The notes: generated by a model from the letters alone, not told the origin. Positions 20,300 to 31,105 are shown, counted from the first letter of the stretch. The stretch: DNA of 64,000 nucleotides from Pseudopyrenochaeta lycopersici (GCA_003313425.1 NHZP01000099.1:1-64000); one strand, 5' to 3'. Made by a program: numbers and translations.

Positions 20300-20775
20300 G
20301 CTTATATACCGTGATATCCACGCTGTCTTCGCCAAGAGTTACTAGTCCCTAGTTAGCAGAGGGCTGCCCATTCCATGTTGTCTACATTCATAGACCAATC
20401 AGACAACTGATTGAAAAAAAAAGTGGGCAAGCAGCGATCCGATGATCAGCACGCGCCCGTGCTCTGCTATGCTTAGTAAGTGCATTGCCTCTAGTCTTAT
20501 TCAAGACTAACACTTCGTTGTTCCCTCCAGTCACAGGCTCTGCTTACAGGTAAAGTGTCCAGGGTAGGCAGCGCGAGGCTGCCGACCACTTGACAACTTT
20601 CTAGTGAAAGGAATCATATATAGGCAGAACGCCACACTAGAAAGTTGAGGATGGGCCCGTGCCCTCTTCGCGCCACACCTCCATGTGACCCAACATGGCC
20701 TCCAGCCACACGGAAATTGGACTTAGCCAAATTTTTTTGATCTTCGCTATTCCATCCTAGAGCCTCACTCCCTGG
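20300..20775. repeat. Module 13|14 junction
   Basis: TATA 20300-20309, S1 AGTCTTATTCAAGACT, S2 CACTTCGTTG, S4 GGCAGC/GCTGCC with loop GCGAG, left arm 20594, GGCAGAACGCC, right arm ending 20647, hairpin AAATTGG-ACTTAG-CCAAATTT. From 20775 to 21070 nothing is recognised; a short antisense-looking open frame there is not supported. Confidence 0.86.
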
Positions 20776-21070
20776 CCATTTTAAAAAATTCTGCGCATTC
20801 TAAGACTGCATCCCTACAACTACCGTAAGCAAAATGTCTAAAGAGTAGGACATTACCAATACTTCCTGTGTGCAAACCTTTGAACAGGTAAAATAATAAA
20901 CCCATTACTACCAATAACTTGGTTACAAGCATATACCACCGTACAAATAAGCGTCCCATACAACTAACTTTAAACACAACCCATGTAAAAACTTATCCCA
21001 TTGCATTATGGAACATACTCCTACATAATAGCCAAATATGTATCTAACCTACAAGGATGGACGTAAGGGC

Positions 21071-21727
21071 CTACAACTTAACGCTCGACGCAGAACTCGA
21101 CGACGCGGCAGACCCTGCATACACAGCACCTAGTGATGCTCGAGTATAAAGAAACACGGAAGCGCATTCGCGAAACATACCCACAGTACAAACAAACCAC
21201 CGCGTACCCGGTTTAGAGACTAAAGGACAAGCAGATACATTGACATACCGCTTCTCTTCTAGAGTAATAGGGACCGTCCGTCCGACAGAAGACGATGATA
21301 CTGGCGCGACCAAAAGGCTACTTTCCGAGATATCCGCCCTGGTGAATGGCCTGACAAAATCCATCTGTTCCTTATCCAAGTCACCGAAAAGGACATTGCA
21401 TGTATCGACCTCTCCCGTGACAACTCGCTCTGCAAGGGCAGCGTCCGCGGCAAACGCAATCACATGCACCATACCTGCCGCCAGGTGAGCATCCGACGCT
21501 CCGCTTACAGCCACATACATGTCCGTAACTAGCAGAAGTTTATCAACATCAGAAGGGATACCGCGAGCGGGAGTAAACTCCGTCACAATCATCCCAGTCG
21601 ACACCTCCGGTAGCTCCCCAATCCGCCATGTCTTCTCAGAAAACCCACGAGACAGTTCCACCACGTGACCACGCAACCGAGCCGTTGCTAGTAAAGGACC
21701 CAACTCCGCCGGGGTAGGGCACTCCAT
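21071..21727 (-). CDS. Unrecognised protein (module 14)
   Basis: 218 aa from the ATG at 21727. The open frame extends 37 codons upstream to a GTG, but the TATA box at 21886-21894 and the usual leader length favour 21727. There is no WWxTKESG motif and no obvious intron. The middle has a strand-like VHVIAFAADAALAERV stretch; the C-terminal third is Ser/Ala rich and ends in a serine run. I cannot place it in a family. It occupies the position that accessory genes hold in other modules and keeps full unit length (1582 bp). Confidence 0.65.
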   Translation of the reverse strand: MECPTPAELGPLLATARLRGHVVELSRGFSEKTWRIGELPEVSTGMIVTEFTPARGIPSDVDKLLLVTDMYVAVSGASDAHLAAGMVHVIAFAADAALAERVVTGEVDTCNVLFGDLDKEQMDFVRPFTRADISESSLLVAPVSSSSVGRTVPITLEEKRYVNVSACPLVSKPGTRWFVCTVGMFRECASVFLYTRASLGAVYAGSAASSSSASSVKL

Positions 21728-21883
21728 AGTAGTTTCCCAAAGAAACAAAAGACAATTGTTATGAACACGCAACAATAGTATACACACCGCGCCACTCCGT
21801 GAGCATAAAAAAGAATAATGTTCAGTCCCTACGAACACAAACTACTTGGCATAACCCATCTCCATGGACGGGGAGAGGGCTCC

Positions 21884-22350
21884 CCTCTTATATGTTGATG
21901 TCCATGCTGCCTTTGCCAAGAGACACTAATCCCTAGAAGGCAGGGGCTGCCCATTCCATGTTGTCTATGTCCATAGCCCAATCAGAATTTTATTCTGAAA
22001 AAGAGTGGGCAACCTGAGGTCATCTGACCCGCGACGTCCGTGCTTCGCGTTGCTTACAGGGGGCAATGGCCCTAAACCCCAGGTGGTTTAACGCTTCGCT
22101 GTTCCCTCCAGTCACGGCCAAAGCCTACAATGTAAAGTGGCAAGGGTAACCAGCGCAAGGCTGGTGACCACTTGACAACTTTCTAGTGAAAGGAATCATA
22201 TATAGGCGGTTCGCCACACTAGAAAGTTGAGTCGGGGTCTGTGCGCACGATCTGCGCCACAGCCAACGTGACTCTGCATGGCCTCCAGCCACTGTGAAAT
22301 TGGACTTAGCCAATTTTTTTGAAGGTTCGATGTTCCATTAACCACCCTAC
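21884..22350. repeat. Module 14|15 junction
   Basis: TATA 21886-21894, CTAATCCCTAG, TCAGAAT/ATTCTGA hairpin after CCAAT, S1 AAACCCCAGGTGGTTT, S4 CCAGC/GCTGG, left arm 22176, GGCGGTTCGCC, right arm ending 22229. The right side is the same as module 13. Confidence 0.87.
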
Positions 22351-22491
22351 GCTAATGTCAGCCTTCGCTTCCCAGAATATTGCACAGTACTATGCCGTAC
22401 CACAGCCATGCATACCTTAACAACAGAATTCTACTACCGCACGTACTAATGCTACAAATCAACCATTCTTCCATGGTCTATCCAACAAAAC

Positions 22492-23387
22492 TCAATCATT
22501 CCTAAATATAGTCATCCATAGTAACTCATCTACAGAACAATTACTAAGTGCACCGTCAATAGACAAAGTAGACGATAACGCAATATGCGGACATGTGAGC
22601 CAGTCAAGCGCCAACGGTTGTACAATTCCAACCGCATCACTGTACCCAGGAAACCAGCCGTCTGGACCACATGGGAATGGCCCACTGAACATGTCCCATC
22701 TCGTGAAACGTTGCCGATTAAAACGCAACGACAAACAGGACAGACAATGCTCTCGCAATGTGCACCCGCACCCCACGCTACTGGAAAATCCGCCTACGTC
22801 TAGCAAACCAAACAGCGTATCCACGTCCTCCGCCTGCACAAGATCCCTATCACGTGTATACACACAAGGCAGCACGCTTTTGATGAATACATCAAATGTA
22901 TCGGAACAGAGCTTCGCGAACACAACCATGCTCCGCACTTGATTGTATTCTCCTACAACATCTGCTCTCCAGACAAGAAATGCAGTCAGGGCATTGTCGG
23001 CAGACGCACAATTTCCAAAATAGCACCCACACACATTGGGCGCAGAACACTGGCGAGGAGCCTGCCCGCTCTCCCGAGTGAGCCATACGTCTAAGGCGCC
23101 ATCCGGCTTTAGATGAAACGTAAAAGAGATGCCTTGCTCCACCAACTCTGCTACTCCGTTAGTTGGGGGACCTCCGCCCAACTACTAAAACATCTACAAA
23201 AAGAGAACATACTGTCTATGTGCGCCCGCACACAATGTAAGCTAGATGCACTCGCTGCAATAGCTTCCCCTCGAATTCCTTCTACAAGGCAGTCGATCCC
23301 CGACAAAACACGCTCCAGCTGTACGCTAGAAACACTTCCATCATGCTCCGTAGAGATGTGCACTCTGGGTGACGACGCCATCGTCAT
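22492..23387 (-). CDS. WWxTKESG-family protein with C-terminal extension (module 15, copy of 13)
   Basis: Same translated product as 19354-20249; intron 23212-23148. Modules 13 and 15 have the same length (1556 bp, the shortest in the window) and are separated by the unrelated module 14, so this is not a simple tandem duplication. Confidence 0.8.
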
Positions 23388-23435
23388 TTGGAGTAAACCA
23401 AAAACATCACTTCCATGGGCGGGGGAGGCCCTCCC

Positions 23436-23925
23436 CTGCTTATATACCGTGATATCCACGCTGTCTTCGCCAAGAGTTACTAGTCCCTAGTTAGCAGAGG
23501 GCTGCCCATTCCATGTTGTCTACATTCATAGACCAATCAGACAACTGATTGAAAAAAAAAGTGGGCAAGCAGCGATCCGATGATCAGCACGCGCCCGTGC
23601 TCTGCTATGCTTAGTAAGTGCATTGCCTCTAGTCTTATTCAAGACTAACACTTCGTTGTTCCCTCCAGTCACAGGCTCTGCTTACAGGTAAAGTGTCCAG
23701 GGTAGGCAGCGCGAGGCTGCCGACCACTTGACAACTTTCTAGTGAAAGGAATCATATATAGGCGGAACGCCACACTAGAAAGTTGACGTGGCTGGAGAGT
23801 GACCTCCCGCCCACCCACTACTGGGTGAGGACCATGTACCTCCAGAACCGCGCTAAATCGCGCACAGGGCAATTGACAACTTTTTTTTTGCGCCACACTG
23901 TGTCGTACTTAGCCAATTTTTTTTT
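23436..23925. repeat. Module 15|16 junction (type B)
   Basis: TATA 23438-23447. S1 to S4 are as in 13|14, left arm 23732, but the loop stem is GGCGGAACGCC and the right arm ends 23785. The type-B region has a collapsed second repeat at about 23874-23899. The tail to 24131 is unremarkable. Confidence 0.86.
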
Positions 23926-24131
23926 TGAAAAAATACTCTCTGCAGATACTTACAAGTAAATCCTGCAAACAATGAACAAGCAGCCACCACTGCACAAAAA
24001 ACCAAAGGCTGCTAAGGTAAAAACGGTCCCCCACACATATTCCATCGTAAATAGAACCATCTACCAATAATACTCACAAATATATATGAGACAACACATA
24101 TACTGTGCCATACAAGATCTTTGCCTCCGCA

Positions 24132-24927
24132 TCAACAATGCGTACACAACCCTAAGGGCGACGCCCAAACATCTAAACAGGTTAACCAGTCAAGCCTCGA
24201 CGGATGCACCATACCGACAGCATCACTGCACCCAGAAAACCATCCATGGGGCCCATCAGGACACACTCCGCTAAACTTGTCCCAACGTGTAAACCGCTGA
24301 TGCGTAATGGGCAAGCTGCAACAGGGCTGACAAGACGCCTGCAAAGTGCACCCACACGAAAATGATCCAGAAAAGCCTCCGCAATCCAACACGGAGAATA
24401 ATCCATCAATAGTAAAGGCATCCGCCAAGGCCCCTTCCGATACCCAAACACTGGGCAATACGCGATGCCAAAACATCCGCAAGGTGATCAAGGAGAGTTG
24501 CGCAAACGCGACAACGCTCCGCATCTGCATAGCGCTAACAGCAATATCGACCTTCCAGACGAGTAGCGCTTTAGGGGAAACACAACCAAAACATGAGGTA
24601 GAGAAGGTAGCCGAGCATCCGCACACTACCTTCGAACCACACGTTGGGGGGAGCTGCCCACTCTCCTTGGTGAGCCACCAACAGTACTCGCCCTGCGACT
24701 TGACATGACACGTCACCGACACTTGCTGTTCCACAAGGTATACAACCATGTTAGTTGTTCCCCCAACCAACCCAATGGACACGTGACTTACAGCAAACGT
24801 TACACATTAGCCACTCAATGGCTGCAGCGTCCCCTACAAAGGGAGGGCCATACATGCCCTTACTAAGCCTATCAGCCGTCAAGAGGAGCGCGTTCTCTGT
24901 GCGCTCTGCTACGCGTGGCAACTCCAT
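24132..24927 (-). CDS. WWxTKESG-family protein lacking the aligned splice acceptor (module 16)
   Basis: Exon 1 24927-24792 ends at a good donor (GTAAGT) in the usual phase. Exon 2 carries WWLTKESGQLPPTC, SCGCTx5CQPC, WFSGCSDAVG and DWLTC. At the place where relatives have ACAG or GTAG before LVEQ, this gene reads TAT (24742-24740), with no AG between the branch-like CTAAC and LVEQ. The next AG lies inside LVEQ and would shift the frame. Either a non-AG acceptor is used, or translation starts at an ATG just before exon 2, or the gene is a null. The same state is in the module 36 copy. Confidence 0.65.
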
Positions 24928-25019
24928 AGCCTACACAAAACCATGCGGGTCAGAAAACTACCCGATCTGACTGTCCGTTGAGGGAGTGCACCACCTCCGT
25001 GACAACAGAGGAACTGTTG

Positions 25020-25460
25020 TGGTTATATACGTCCCTTCCTTGTGCGCCGCCAAGAGCACCTAGTCCCTAAGAGGCAGAACCATGCCAATTCCATGCGTCC
25101 ATATTCATAGACCAATCAGACTAAAGCTCTGAAGTAGAGTGGGCAACCCATGGTCAGATGACCCGCACTGTCCGTGCTTCGTGTTGCTTACTAAGTGCAT
25201 GGCCCCTAAACTACTCGTAGTTTAACGCTCCGCTGCCTAGTCCCTAGGCGTGCCCTGCTTAATTGTAAAGTGGCAAGGGTAACCAGCGCAAGGCTGGTGA
25301 CCACTTGACAACTTTCTAGTGAAAGGAATCATATATAGGCGGTTCGCCACACTAGAAAGTTGAGGATGGGCCCGTGCCCTCCCCGCACCGCCACGCGAAA
25401 TTGGACATAGCCAATTTTTGAGAGATGGTGTTCCATCCTGAGGGCTCCCACCCTTACTGA
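25020..25460. repeat. Module 16|17 junction
   Basis: TATA 25023-25030, S1 AAACTACTCGTAGTTT, S2 CGCTCCGCTG, S3 perfect stem GCCTAGTCCCTAGGC, S4 CCAGC/GCTGG, left arm 25309, GGCGGTTCGCC, right arm ending 25362, hairpin AAATTGG-ACATAG-CCAATTT, GAGGG/CCCTT 25440-25456. Confidence 0.87.
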
Positions 25461-25652
25461 CTGACCTCCGCCATACAAATTCTTCGTTGTTTTTTTTTGG
25501 GATTCTATACCAAACCTATACAATGTAATTAGTATAACAATTTGTACTTAAACAATAAACTGTATAAACCAAAATCCTTACTTACTGTAATCAAACATAC
25601 TACATACTGGGACGCCGTCAATGTACTAAGCACATATAACTACCTAGACAAC

Positions 25653-26495
25653 CTAGGTACACATGCAGCGACAAGGCCAGGGAGACAGCGTACAACACGC
25701 GACATTCGCAGCCTCCGTTACGCCAGTCCACCAGTGCTCTTGGCCGAGAGGAAAAACACCCTCAAAACAATCTTGCCACACGAAGCGTCGCTCTCCCATA
25801 CAACGCCCTTCGCACCGCTTACAGGCTCCACCGTAAAAACTGCAACTGCAGCCATCACTACGTGAGAACAGTCCCTGTCCTAGAGCAGAGAAGAGTTGAA
25901 CACACTCAGCCGCCAACTCATCCCTTGCGCCACTACACAGCCGTTGTAGATGTTCAAGCACCCGCTCCTCGACAACCACGAACGCATCCCGCGATAATAA
26001 AGCAAATGCAACTGCGCAATACGCACCAGTTACACACATCCTAAGTACAATATAGGCCTGTGGAAATACTCGCGCAAACTCCGTAGGCAAACAAACAGTA
26101 CACTGTCCGTCTATTCCAGACGAAGACCTACGTCCACTCTCTCGTACAAGAGACCACTTCACCGTACCATCACCATGAACGGAACACGTGACAGACACAT
26201 CGCACCGTGCGAAAACTGTGACCTATTAGCGACGCTTGTTTAACAACAACGCCTGTGTCTACGCCATGCACTTACCAGCGCAATTCTGTCGCACAAAAGA
26301 GACCTCCGCGGCCTTCTCAGGCCAATCGTTAACAAACTCACCAGGCAGTAGCATGGAGAGTTTACTACGAAGAAGCCATTGCACCCACTCCGCATCATGT
26401 TCCACACAGACAGTCCAAAGCTCCGCAAGACCCTGGAGAACAGGGCGCATACGCCGGATACTGCGACGTCCGCCCGGCAAGGACTCAATATCCAT
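25653..26495 (-). CDS. Divergent WWxTKESG-family protein (module 17)
   Basis: Exon 1 26495-26276, intron 26275-26216 (60 nt, donor GTAAGT, branch CTAAT, acceptor CACAG), exon 2 26215-25653, 260 aa. The open frame runs further upstream, but those ATGs overlap the TATA-like sequence (26590-26597), so the ATG at 26495 is chosen. The signature is reduced to KWSLVRESG; CxCx6CKRCEG and WWTGVTEAAN are recognisable; the terminal WLxC is not. Exon 1 is longer than average and Leu/Trp rich. Confidence 0.72.
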
Positions 26496-26584
26496 AGGAA
26501 CAGCAGCCGCTGCCTCTTGAAACTGTGCGAAGATGAGTTGATTCTCCAAAAAACAACTCCTATCTACATGAGCGGCATCCGCCC

Positions 26585-27085
26585 TCCTCTCTTTATCCAT
26601 CCAGGTCATGGCACCGCCAAGAGAAACTACTACATAGTAGGCAGAGGCGTGCCCATTCCATGACTCTATGTTCATAGACCAATCAAATCACAGATTTAAC
26701 AGGTGTGGCAACCCAGAGACCAGATGATCTCGCGCTACGTCCGTGCTTCGGCTTGCTTACTAAGTGCAGAGGCCCTAAACTAATTCTAGTTTAACACTCC
26801 GTTGTTCCCTCCACTCACAGGCTCTGCTTACAGGTAAAGTTGCAAGGGCTGGCAGCGCAAGGCTGCCGACCACTTGCTCAACTTTCTAGTGAAAGGAATC
26901 ATATATAGCACTCGAAAGTTGAGAGAATGGGCCCGTGCCCATCACAACCCGTCTGTGCGCAGAACGCGCCACAGCCCCCATCTGACTCAGCCTGTCTTCC
27001 AGCCACACACAATTGGACTTCGCCATTTTTTTGAGAAGAATGGATGTTCGATATTCCATCCTAAGGGTGGGAGCCCTTACTAACC
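26585..27085. repeat. Module 17|18 junction
   Basis: Weak TATA (TTTATCC on +), CTACTACATAG hairpin, S1 AAACTAATTCTAGTTT. S4 is GGCAGC/GCTGCC with the outer stem changed on both sides (AAGTTGCAAG pairing CTTGCTCAACTT instead of AAGTGG/CCACTT). Left arm 26879, short right arm ending 26921, AAGGG/CCCTT 27063-27079. The tail 27085-27432 holds nothing recognised. Confidence 0.86.
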
Positions 27086-27432
27086 AAGCTCTGCCATACA
27101 AATTCTTTATTCTTCGCAATAACCCTACCTTTACTACAGTAGTACTTATTTCCAGGAAAATTAAACGTACAACTATAATTATGTATAGATATGTACATCC
27201 TATAAAGCAACCTAGTAACATGGTTAAAGCATACTTAATACTAACTACATACCTAGCAGAAGGAATGTTATTACTTACCTTACTCTCGATAGAACGTTAC
27301 ATACGTACCTTAAACAAATGTACGTGTTCCTACAATAGATACTAACACATAGCATAAAACACATACCATGCCTCACCCAGATCGTAACGCAGTCCGCGAC
27401 CACCATAGCAAATAACAAGATCTACAAAAGAT

Positions 27433-28031
27433 CTAATGTGTAGTACTATAATCATTCTCTACCTCTTCGAGATCGTGCACACGAGAATTACGCCCTTGCG
27501 GACTAACAGCGTTTCTTTGCCTTGCCAATACAGCATCTAGGGATAACTCTCCGAGTGGTAAACGCCGACTTCCGTCCTGCACGAGAGAATCCAACTGGTC
27601 TCTCCAAGAAACCGTATACTGCGCATACAGACTACTGCTGCCTACCAACTCTGCAACTCGATCCCTAAAGCCGTTAACACGAGCATGCAACCATCTTCTC
27701 TCATGATCCTCCAGATATGCACCACATATCGATAAATGCGACAACAAGAGACGAATCCGTCCTCTGAAAAAAACTGTTGTATAAGCACACGCTCCACTGG
27801 CAGGACACTACGTGATACATACCGCCACACACCTAGTCGTGTTGTGTCGAGCACAGACGTGGACGAGTTGCTACCACTAACTGGATATACAGCCTGTATA
27901 GTTTGCAGCAAGAAACACTCCGTTGTTGTTAATCTTCGATGTGCTTCGCCAAACCGTCGCCACGCTCTCGCCCCCGAACTTGCCCGGGGTAAACGTAGGC
28001 ATTCCACGCTGGTGCTGTGCCGTCCAGCCAT
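27433..28031 (-). CDS. Unrecognised two-exon protein (module 18)
   Basis: Two overlapping frames are joined by a clear intron at 27822-27764: donor GTATGT, branch CTTAT, pyrimidine run TTTTTTT and acceptor CAG, 59 nt. Exon 1 28031-27823, exon 2 27763-27433, 179 aa. Splicing joins the frames exactly. Unlike the family introns it is phase 2. The product is basic and Arg rich in its first half and acidic at its end. No WWxTKESG, Cys cluster or SDAVG is present. The start is the first ATG after the TATA box at 28142-28149; a further 5' exon cannot be excluded. Confidence 0.6.
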
Positions 28032-28139
28032 CCGCCCCTCTGCGTACTACAAATGCTGTTTTCAAAGTAAAACAACCTTCAACAACTGTCTCCGAAACAC
28101 GCACTCCCTGCGTCTCAGTACTCTGTGAGCGGGCTCCCC

Positions 28140-28672
28140 TCCTATATAGATCTCTGTCTTGCGCAACGCCAAGAGCACCTAGTCCCTAGGGAGCAGCGGA
28201 GTGCCCATTCCATGAATCTATGTCCATAGACCAATCAGAACTTCAGTCTGACCGTGTTGTGGGGGCAGGGGTGCCTCCCACGGGTAACCCTGCAGTCATC
28301 TGACTCACACGGTCCGTGCTGCGTGTTACTTAAGCGTGCAGCGCCTCTAAACTAATTCTAGTTTAACACTCCGTTGTTCCCTCCACTCACAGGCTCTGCT
28401 TACAGGTAAAGTGTCGAGGGTCTCCAGCGCAAGGCTGGTGACCACTTGACAACTTTCTAGTGAAAGGAATCATATATAGGCGGTTCGCCACACTAGAAAG
28501 TTGAGGGAGGGTCTGTGCGCGAAATCCGCGCCACACCCAACCCATGTGTGCTCTCCCGAGCCACACTGACTCTGCGTGTCTTCCAGCCACACACAATTGG
28601 ACTTAGCCAAAAAAATTTCAATGTTTTTTTTTTGGACTTACCGTTTTTTTGATTTTTGTTGTTCCACAACTC
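28140..28672. repeat. Module 18|19 junction
   Basis: TATA 28142-28149, S1 AAACTAATTCTAGTTT, S2 CACTCCGTTG, S4 CCAGC/GCTGG, left arm 28450, GGCGGTTCGCC, right arm ending 28503. Module 19 has two GGACTTA motifs in a row within A/T runs (28608-28660) instead of the clean hairpin. Confidence 0.86.
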
Positions 28673-28774
28673 GATATACTGAATCTGTTTACACACTCTA
28701 TACAACCATTCCATCAATCAGGCATTCGCCCACTAAATAAACAAAACCTCTGTCCCTTACAATAAAATAAGGCA

Positions 28775-29662
28775 CTACGTACTACAACCAGTTCCTTCCG
28801 CACATGCACACTGCAACCACGGCGTACAGTCCTCTGTAATACAACCCCTGGCGTCTGTCACGCCATGAAACCATGACTGTGGTTCAACCTCTTCCAATGC
28901 ATCATGATGACCCCAGTACGGTGGCAACACACCAAACAACCGGAGCCGTTTTGGGACCGCCTCGCACTCACCACACGGTAAAAGATAACCTTCCAGGCCA
29001 CACGCGCAGTCACGCCTGCTACTAAAGAAACCACGCTCCAACAGGTTCCAATACCCCATATCTCCCAAGTAACGCGCATAACGATGATAGGACGCCCCGG
29101 GAATTATCCGATGCCGTAACACATACAATGTATCCACAGTTAACATCGCAATCCATGAGGAAATACGTAAACAGCGAGGAGAGACGCTCGGGGGGAGCGC
29201 GCGTTCATCAACAACTACCAAGTAGGATGACACAGAAGAAGCATCCGCTTGCTCAATACACTCGCACGGGGTAAGTCCACTCTCCCTGGTAAGCCACCAT
29301 GTTCGTCGCCTACTCATCCTAACGTGAAGTGTCACTGAAACACCTTGCTCCACAAGAACTGTCCCAGTTAGTAGGGAGTCTCTCAACTTATATAGAGAGA
29401 AAAGAAAGCACTCGCCGTGCACGTGATCCATCACCATATCCAATTCTATATCGGTGCCTGAAAAGGGCTCCAGGCATACTCCCTCGGGCTGCATCCGCAC
29501 CCACAGTCTAAAGAAACATTCTTTAAAAAAGTCCATCCGGTACAGGCTGGCCACCAGCTCTGAGAACGTCGACCCCGCGACGAGTGACTCCATCACCATC
29601 AACCAAATATCGCCTGGAAGCCTCCTTCGGCGATCACCTGTAACAAATGTGAAGAACCGCAT
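28775..29662 (-). CDS. WWxTKESG-family protein with GC donor (module 19)
   Basis: Exon 1 29662-29416, intron 29415-29359 (57 nt), exon 2 29358-28775, 276 aa. The donor is GCGAGTG, a GC-AG intron; branch CTAAC and acceptor ACAG are normal. Because 57 is divisible by three and has no stop, the unspliced message is also open. The open frame extends upstream past the TATA-like position, so the ATG at 29662 is preferred; 29593 is the alternative matching the usual exon 1 length. Motifs: TWWLTRESGLTPCEC, CACGx5LPC, WFHGVTDARG, PWLQCAC. Confidence 0.75.
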   Translation of the reverse strand: MRFFTFVTGDRRRRLPGDIWLMVMESLVAGSTFSELVASLYRMDFFKECFFRLWVRMQPEGVCLEPFSGTDIELDMVMDHVHGECFLFSLYKLRDSLLTGTVLVEQGVSVTLHVRMSRRRTWWLTRESGLTPCECIEQADASSVSSYLVVVDERALPPSVSPRCLRISSWIAMLTVDTLYVLRHRIIPGASYHRYARYLGDMGYWNLLERGFFSSRRDCACGLEGYLLPCGECEAVPKRLRLFGVLPPYWGHHDALEEVEPQSWFHGVTDARGCITEDCTPWLQCACAEGTGCST

Positions 29663-29724
29663 CCTGCTACTATTGCTACACAAAGACACCACCTCCGTGG
29701 TAGAGAGAAGAGGCAGAGGGCACA

Positions 29725-30250
29725 CCCCTCTCTTAACTACTCGTCGTCCCAAAGACATGGCAACGCCAAGAAGCGTTAGTCCCTAGCGAGCAAAGACGTG
29801 CCCATTCCATGAGGTTATCGCCATAGCCCAATCAGACGAAGAATCTGATAGAGTGTGGGGCCAAGGGTGCCACCCACGTGTAACCCAGCGTCATCTGACT
29901 CACACAGTCCGTGCTGCGTGTTACTTACAGGGGGCAATGGCCCCAAACTACAAGTAGCTTGACGCGTCCGCTTCTCGTTCCACTCGAGGCCACAGCTTAG
30001 ATGTAAAGTGTCCAGGGTCTCCAGCACGAGGCTGGTGACCACTTGACAACTTTCTAGTGAAAGGAATCATATATAGGCTGCGCCTCACTAGAAATGTTGA
30101 CTGTGGCTGGAGTGTGACCTCCCGCCCACCCACTTCTGGGTGAGCACCATGTACCCCCAAATGACGCTAAATCGCGCACAGGGCAATTGACAACTTTTTT
30201 TTTGCGCCACACTGTGTCGTACTTAGTCAAATTTTTTTGACTACAACACT
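29725..30250. repeat. Module 19|20 junction (type B)
   Basis: Weak TATA (TCTTAACTAC), S1 AAACTACAAGTAGCTT, S4 CCAGC/GCTGG with loop ACGAG, left arm 30047, mismatched right arm ending 30099, collapsed second repeat 30188-30213. The stretch 30250-30636 is A/T-rich with nothing recognised. Confidence 0.85.
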
Positions 30251-30636
30251 TGGACACACCAAGTCCAATGTACGCACATACAACACCAACTCCGTGACGA
30301 ACAACTTACCTAGCATAAAGCCATACTCGCCAAAAAAACACACTGTGTTTAGCAATACGGACGTCCAACGCATAACCAAAATCTAATCGTTATACATTGG
30401 GAACACTGTCTCTGTTAGTAACAGTTCCATGTCTACTCAAATGATCAGAAAAAGTAGAAGCCTCACAAAGTCACTCCGACATTCAAAAAATGTAAAATCC
30501 GCATAGGAAACTACAAAAACCCTATGGAACCTAGGACTCCGAAATTACAGTATCCGTACGTTCCCCCTACTTGAGCTCCTTAGGTATGCCACTCTACATA
30601 CCATAGCGTAGTTAGCAAGCTACAGTCCCCGTTCCT

Positions 30637-31105
30637 CTACCACCAATCCATTAACACTGCGAACGTGTTCTCGTCGACTGTGCAATACAAAAGGCCCACC
30701 TCTGCAAGCTCCTGCATTGCTGTAGCTACACAGTGTACACACATACTACACAAGCCTCGCTCCACCACGTTAATAGCGCAAAGTCCTTGCTCCTCTTGCT
30801 CCTCTTCAGACCCACAATGCTTAAGGGCTTCCGAGTGTACATTCCATAGAACGGTATACACCTTACACAACGGTGAACTAAGCTACCGCTCCACAGATCA
30901 GTAAACCCAGAAGGGCACTCGCCCCTGTCATGAGCATCCGCTGTAGAATACCACTTACGTTATCTAGAATAGACTGAACGGCTGGTGGCCATGGCGATTC
31001 CACACCAACAGCTACGCCATACGCCGGCAACTCCATACAAACTCGATGCTCCGCACAGCAGACTGCCTCTTTATGCCCCGCTGCTGCCTCCACAGCCAAT
31101 GTCAT
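30637..31105 (-). CDS. Unrecognised small two-exon protein (module 20)
   Basis: Exon 1 31105-30959, predicted intron 30958-30883 (76 nt, donor GTAAGT, branch CTGAT, acceptor GTAG), exon 2 30882-30637, 130 aa. The intron joins two abutting frames in phase 0. If it is not removed, the first frame ends in a membrane-like hydrophobic segment instead. Exon 2 has a Cys-rich centre (GLCSMCVHC) after a Glu/Gln run. The alternative splice outcome (soluble or membrane-ended) would be worth testing. TATA 31329-31337; leader about 220 nt. No family recognised. Confidence 0.55.

Noticed and set aside
20765..20977. 70-codon hydrophobic minus-strand frame in the tail of module 14
   Set aside because: It lies in the A/T-rich 3' tail after the gene, without a promoter; tails of other modules have no such frame.
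21728..21838. N-terminal 37-codon extension of the module 14 frame
   Set aside because: It starts at GTG close to the TATA box and would leave almost no leader; the ATG at 21727 is the ordinary choice.
24346..24708. 120-codon plus-strand frame in modules 16 and 36
   Set aside because: It lies wholly opposite exon 2 of the family gene, has no TATA box on that strand and no counterpart in other modules.
26496..26675. Upstream extension of module 17 exon 1
   Set aside because: Its ATGs lie on or beyond the TATA-like box and GCCAAG element, so they cannot be in the transcript from that promoter.
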